DNA from: an uncultured Eubacteriales bacterium
GTDB taxonomy: Bacteria; Bacillota; Clostridia; Christensenellales; Borkfalkiaceae
Reading direction: 5' to 3'
NCBI GenBank assembly: GCA_900556195.1
Contig: USOJ01000075.1
Span: forward strand, 1-6,285
Length of the DNA stretch: 6,285 bases
Below are positions 3,977 through 6,285 of this stretch, one piece after another (position 1 is the first letter of the stretch; each line of letters starts with the position of its first letter). Below the pieces are notes generated by a model. It was given only the letters and a program-made list of their open reading frames with translations. It made no database searches and had not been told where the DNA came from. Position numbers and translations under genes: made by a program.

Positions 3977-5362
3977 ATGAAGATTAACGAAAACGACGTA
4001 TCGGCTATCGTAAGGCAGGTCGTCGCAAAACTCAACCTGACCGAACCGCAAAGTCAAAGCGGCCTGTTCGACGATATGAACGACGCTATCGCCGCGGCGA
4101 AAAAAGCGCAGCAAATCGTCAAGAAGATGCCGCTCGACGCGCGTGAAAAGGTTATCGCGAATATCCGTAAAAAGACGATCGAAAACGCCGAAATTCTCGC
4201 GCGTATGGGCGTAGAAGAAACGGGTATGGGCAACGTCGGTCATAAGATATTAAAACACAAACTCACGGCGGAGATGACTCCCGGAACGGAAGACATCACG
4301 ACGACGGCGTGGTCGGGGGATAAAGGGCTTACTCTTATAGAAATGGGTCCGTTCGGCGTTATCGGCGCGATAACCCCCTGTACCAACCCCAGCGAAACGA
4401 TTATCTGCAACACGATAGGAATGTTCGCGGCGGGCAATACCGTAGTGTTCAATCCGCACCCTGCGGCTATCAAAACTTCGAACTACGCTGTCGATATGAT
4501 CAATAAAGCGTCGGTAGAGGCGGGCGGTCCCGCTAATATCTGCTGTTCGCTCTATCATCCGACTCTTGATTCGAGCAACGTAATGATGCACCATAAAGAT
4601 ATCGCGTTGTTGGTTGCAACCGGCGGTCCGGGCGTAGTTACGGCGGTTCTTTCTTCGGGTAAAAAGGCGATCGGCGCGGGCGCGGGCAATCCCCCGGCTC
4701 TCGTAGACGAAACGGCGGACGTAAGAAAGGCGGCGGAAGACATCGTAAACGGTTGTACGTTCGATAATAACCTTCCGTGCATAGCCGAAAAAGAAATCGT
4801 CGCCGTAGACGATATATGCGACGATCTTATGCGTTACATGGTCGAAGAACAGGGTTGTTATCTTGCTTCCAAAGAAGTACAGGATAAACTTATCGCCACG
4901 GTGCTTACCCCCAAGGGGCTTAACAGAAAGTGCGTCGGCAGAAGCGCGAAAGCGTTGCTTGCCATGGTAGGCGTAGACGTTCCCGATTCGATTCGTTGCA
5001 TAACTTTCGAAGGCGAAAAGGAGCATCCGCTTATTGCTACCGAACTTATGATGCCTATTCTCGGCGTAGTAAGAGCCAAAGATTTCGACGACGCGGTCGA
5101 AAAAGCGGTATGGCTCGAACACGGTAACAGACACAGCGCGCACATTCACTCCAAAAACGTAGACCATATCACGACTTACGCGAAAGCGATCGATACGGCG
5201 ATACTCGTCAAAAACGGTCCGTCGTACGCCGCGCTCGGTTTCGGCGGCGAAGGTTATTGTACCTTCACGATTGCAAGCCGCACGGGCGAAGGTCTGACCG
5301 CCGCGCATACGTTCACCAAATCGCGCAGATGCGTAATGGTCGAAAGCCTTTGCATAAGGTAA
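3977..5362 (+). CDS. pduP: CoA-acylating aldehyde dehydrogenase (PduP/EutE family) with N-terminal encapsulation peptide
   Basis: The product is 461 aa, the usual PduP/EutE length. It converts an aldehyde (propionaldehyde or a related one) plus CoA and NAD to acyl-CoA and NADH inside the microcompartment. The catalytic cysteine is C268 in DNNLPCIAEK. Dinucleotide-binding segments include GPFGVIGAITPCTNP (124-138) and GAGAGNPP (233-240). The active-site-region stretch EHGNRHSAHIHS is at 381-392, and the conserved GFGGEG...TIASRTGEG block is at 421-439. Residues 7-19 (DVSAIVRQVVAKL) form an amphipathic helix followed by a flexible Q/S-rich linker (24-29), the standard N-terminal encapsulation signal of PduP. 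EutE is the alternative name; the aldolase neighbour favours a propionaldehyde/lactaldehyde role over acetaldehyde, but this is inference. It is complete and in frame, 18 bp after the aldolase and 18 bp before the alcohol dehydrogenase. Confidence 0.95.
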   Translation: MKINENDVSAIVRQVVAKLNLTEPQSQSGLFDDMNDAIAAAKKAQQIVKKMPLDAREKVIANIRKKTIENAEILARMGVEETGMGNVGHKILKHKLTAEMTPGTEDITTTAWSGDKGLTLIEMGPFGVIGAITPCTNPSETIICNTIGMFAAGNTVVFNPHPAAIKTSNYAVDMINKASVEAGGPANICCSLYHPTLDSSNVMMHHKDIALLVATGGPGVVTAVLSSGKKAIGAGAGNPPALVDETADVRKAAEDIVNGCTFDNNLPCIAEKEIVAVDDICDDLMRYMVEEQGCYLASKEVQDKLIATVLTPKGLNRKCVGRSAKALLAMVGVDVPDSIRCITFEGEKEHPLIATELMMPILGVVRAKDFDDAVEKAVWLEHGNRHSAHIHSKNVDHITTYAKAIDTAILVKNGPSYAALGFGGEGYCTFTIASRTGEGLTAAHTFTKSRRCVMVESLCIR

Positions 5363-5367
5363 CTTAT

Positions 5368-5374
5368 AAAGGAG
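5368..5374 (+). promoter_or_regulatory. Ribosome binding site of the alcohol dehydrogenase
   Basis: AAAGGAG followed by a 6-nt spacer to the ATG at 5381. It lies in the 18-bp gap after the aldehyde dehydrogenase stop and fixes the start so that the N-terminal helix extension is included. Confidence 0.8.
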
Positions 5375-5380
5375 ATTAAA

Positions 5381-6285
5381 ATGGATACCAACAATATCGA
5401 AGAAATCGTAAGAAAGATTTTAAGCGACATGGGCGGCAAATCTTCGGTTTCGGCTCCGCGTTCGGCGGGTGCGATTCCCGAAAAAGCGAGAGTCGCCATG
5501 CTCGTGGAAAAAGAGAGATTCGAACTTCAGGAATATAAGATTCCCGAACTCGGCGACGACGACATTCTCGTAAAGGTAGAAGGTTGCGGCGTATGCGGCA
5601 CCGACGCTCACGAATTCAAGAGAGATCCGTTCGGACTTATCCCCGTAGTACTCGGACACGAAGGAACGGGCGAAATCGTCAAAATGGGCAAGAACGTCAG
5701 AAAAGACAGCGCGGGTAAGGATCTTAAGATCGGCGATAAAGTCGTTACGTGTATGATTTTTGCCGACGACCCCGATATAACGATGTTCGACCTCAATAAA
5801 CAAAACGTAGGCAAAGCCGACGTATACGGTTTGATTAAGCCTATCGGCGACGATTATTTTACCGGCTGGTTTGCCGATTACATAGTTATAAAAGGCGGCT
5901 CCACCGTATTCAACGTAAGCGATCTCGATCTCGATTCGAGAGTATTGATCGAACCTTGCGCGGTACTCGTGCACGCCGTAGAAAGAGCGAAAACGACGGG
6001 TATTCTTCGTTTCAATTCGAGGGTAGTCGTTCAGGGTTGCGGACCGATAGGTCTTATCTGTATCGCGGTACTCCGTACTATGGGTATAGAGAATATAGTT
6101 GCCGTAGACGGTAACGAAAATCGTCTTGCATTCGCTAAACGCATGGGCGCCGATAAGTCGGTGGATTTCAGAAATTACAAGGGGGCGGAAGCGCTCGGCA
6201 ACGCCGTAAAAGAAACTTTCGGCGGACACTTCGCGGATTTTGCCTTCCAATGCACGGGTAACCCGATCGCTCACGCCAACATCTA
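5381..6285 (+). CDS. Zinc-dependent alcohol dehydrogenase (MDR family), BMC-associated; 3' truncated by the window
   Basis: 301 codons are visible and the frame is open to the window edge; MDR alcohol dehydrogenases are about 340-400 aa, so perhaps 60-120 residues are missing. The GroES-like domain carries the catalytic zinc ligands C72 (GCGVCGTD), H93 (GHEGTGE) and probably C193 (LIEPC). The Rossmann fold starts at VVVQGCGPIG (215-224), and an acidic D243 after the second strand indicates NAD(H) rather than NADP(H). The four-cysteine structural-zinc lobe usual in many family members is absent: the equivalent stretch (about 124-155) has one cysteine and many charged residues. Residues 4-17 (NNIEEIVRKILSDM) plus an S/P/A-rich linker (21-32) look like an encapsulation peptide. 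Its likely job is reducing aldehyde to alcohol to regenerate NAD for the preceding aldehyde dehydrogenase. Most BMC loci use an iron-type enzyme (PduQ/EutG); zinc-type ones are known from fucose/rhamnose-type loci of Clostridia. Confidence 0.9.
   Translation, partial: MDTNNIEEIVRKILSDMGGKSSVSAPRSAGAIPEKARVAMLVEKERFELQEYKIPELGDDDILVKVEGCGVCGTDAHEFKRDPFGLIPVVLGHEGTGEIVKMGKNVRKDSAGKDLKIGDKVVTCMIFADDPDITMFDLNKQNVGKADVYGLIKPIGDDYFTGWFADYIVIKGGSTVFNVSDLDLDSRVLIEPCAVLVHAVERAKTTGILRFNSRVVVQGCGPIGLICIAVLRTMGIENIVAVDGNENRLAFAKRMGADKSVDFRNYKGAEALGNAVKETFGGHFADFAFQCTGNPIAHANI

Noticed and set aside
3041..4243. 400-residue open frame on the minus strand across the aldolase
   Set aside because: It is antisense to a gene with clear class II aldolase motifs, its composition is F/V/R-rich as expected of an opposite-strand shadow, and it has no start signals or family motifs.
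4250..5308. 352-residue open frame on the minus strand across the aldehyde dehydrogenase
   Set aside because: It is an antisense shadow rich in R, Y and V; the plus strand has a complete PduP/EutE enzyme with its own ribosome binding site.
5420..6274. 284-residue open frame on the minus strand across the alcohol dehydrogenase
   Set aside because: The plus strand encodes a recognisable zinc alcohol dehydrogenase. The minus frame shows no motif and is an artefact of GC-biased third positions.
1..6285. CRISPR array, tRNA, rRNA, B12 riboswitch, transposase or phage genes
   Set aside because: No regularly spaced repeats, cloverleaf-like segments, riboswitch core motifs or mobile-element proteins were recognised anywhere in the window.

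Overview
The window looks like part of a chromosome from an anaerobic, probably gut-associated Clostridia-type Bacillota. The basis is sigma-A-like promoters, strong AGGAGG-type ribosome binding sites on several genes, an AT-rich intergenic style, scattered copies of the GTCATTCTGAG-type dispersed repeat, and a bacterial microcompartment (BMC) locus. The exact taxon cannot be read from the sequence.

Left part (1-1772): three genes, all on the minus strand. They are a small cysteine/proline-rich orphan protein (134-358), a small membrane protein with an uncertain or possibly frameshifted start (484-873), and a YcdX-type PHP-domain metal-dependent hydrolase (1056-1772). Each is followed by a hairpin terminator, so they are probably separate transcription units. 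The left edge (1-80) holds fragments of dispersed repeat.

Middle (1773-1933): an AT-rich divergent promoter region. It fires leftwards into the PHP gene and rightwards into a BMC shell gene. In both directions the -10 box sits so that the predicted transcription start is the A of the ATG, so both mRNAs are predicted to be leaderless. Two direct and one inverted copy of the 10-mer AAAACAACAA lie in this region, one beside each -35 position.

Right part (1934-6285, plus strand): a BMC operon. The order is an EutS/PduU-type shell protein, a repeat-containing gap, an EutP/PduV-type small GTPase, a second repeat-rich gap of 286 bp, a class II (fuculose-phosphate type) aldolase, a CoA-acylating aldehyde dehydrogenase of the PduP/EutE family, and a zinc-type alcohol dehydrogenase cut off by the window end. 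All three enzymes carry a short amphipathic helix that looks like a BMC encapsulation peptide: C-terminal on the aldolase, N-terminal on the two dehydrogenases.

This enzyme set fits a fucose/rhamnose (GRM5-like) or related aldolase-based microcompartment. The aldolase would release lactaldehyde from a deoxysugar phosphate. Aldehydes would then be oxidised to acyl-CoA or reduced to alcohol, with NAD and CoA recycled inside the shell. No signature dehydratase (glycyl-radical or B12-dependent) is inside the window, so the substrate is inferred. It should be settled by the genes beyond 6285.
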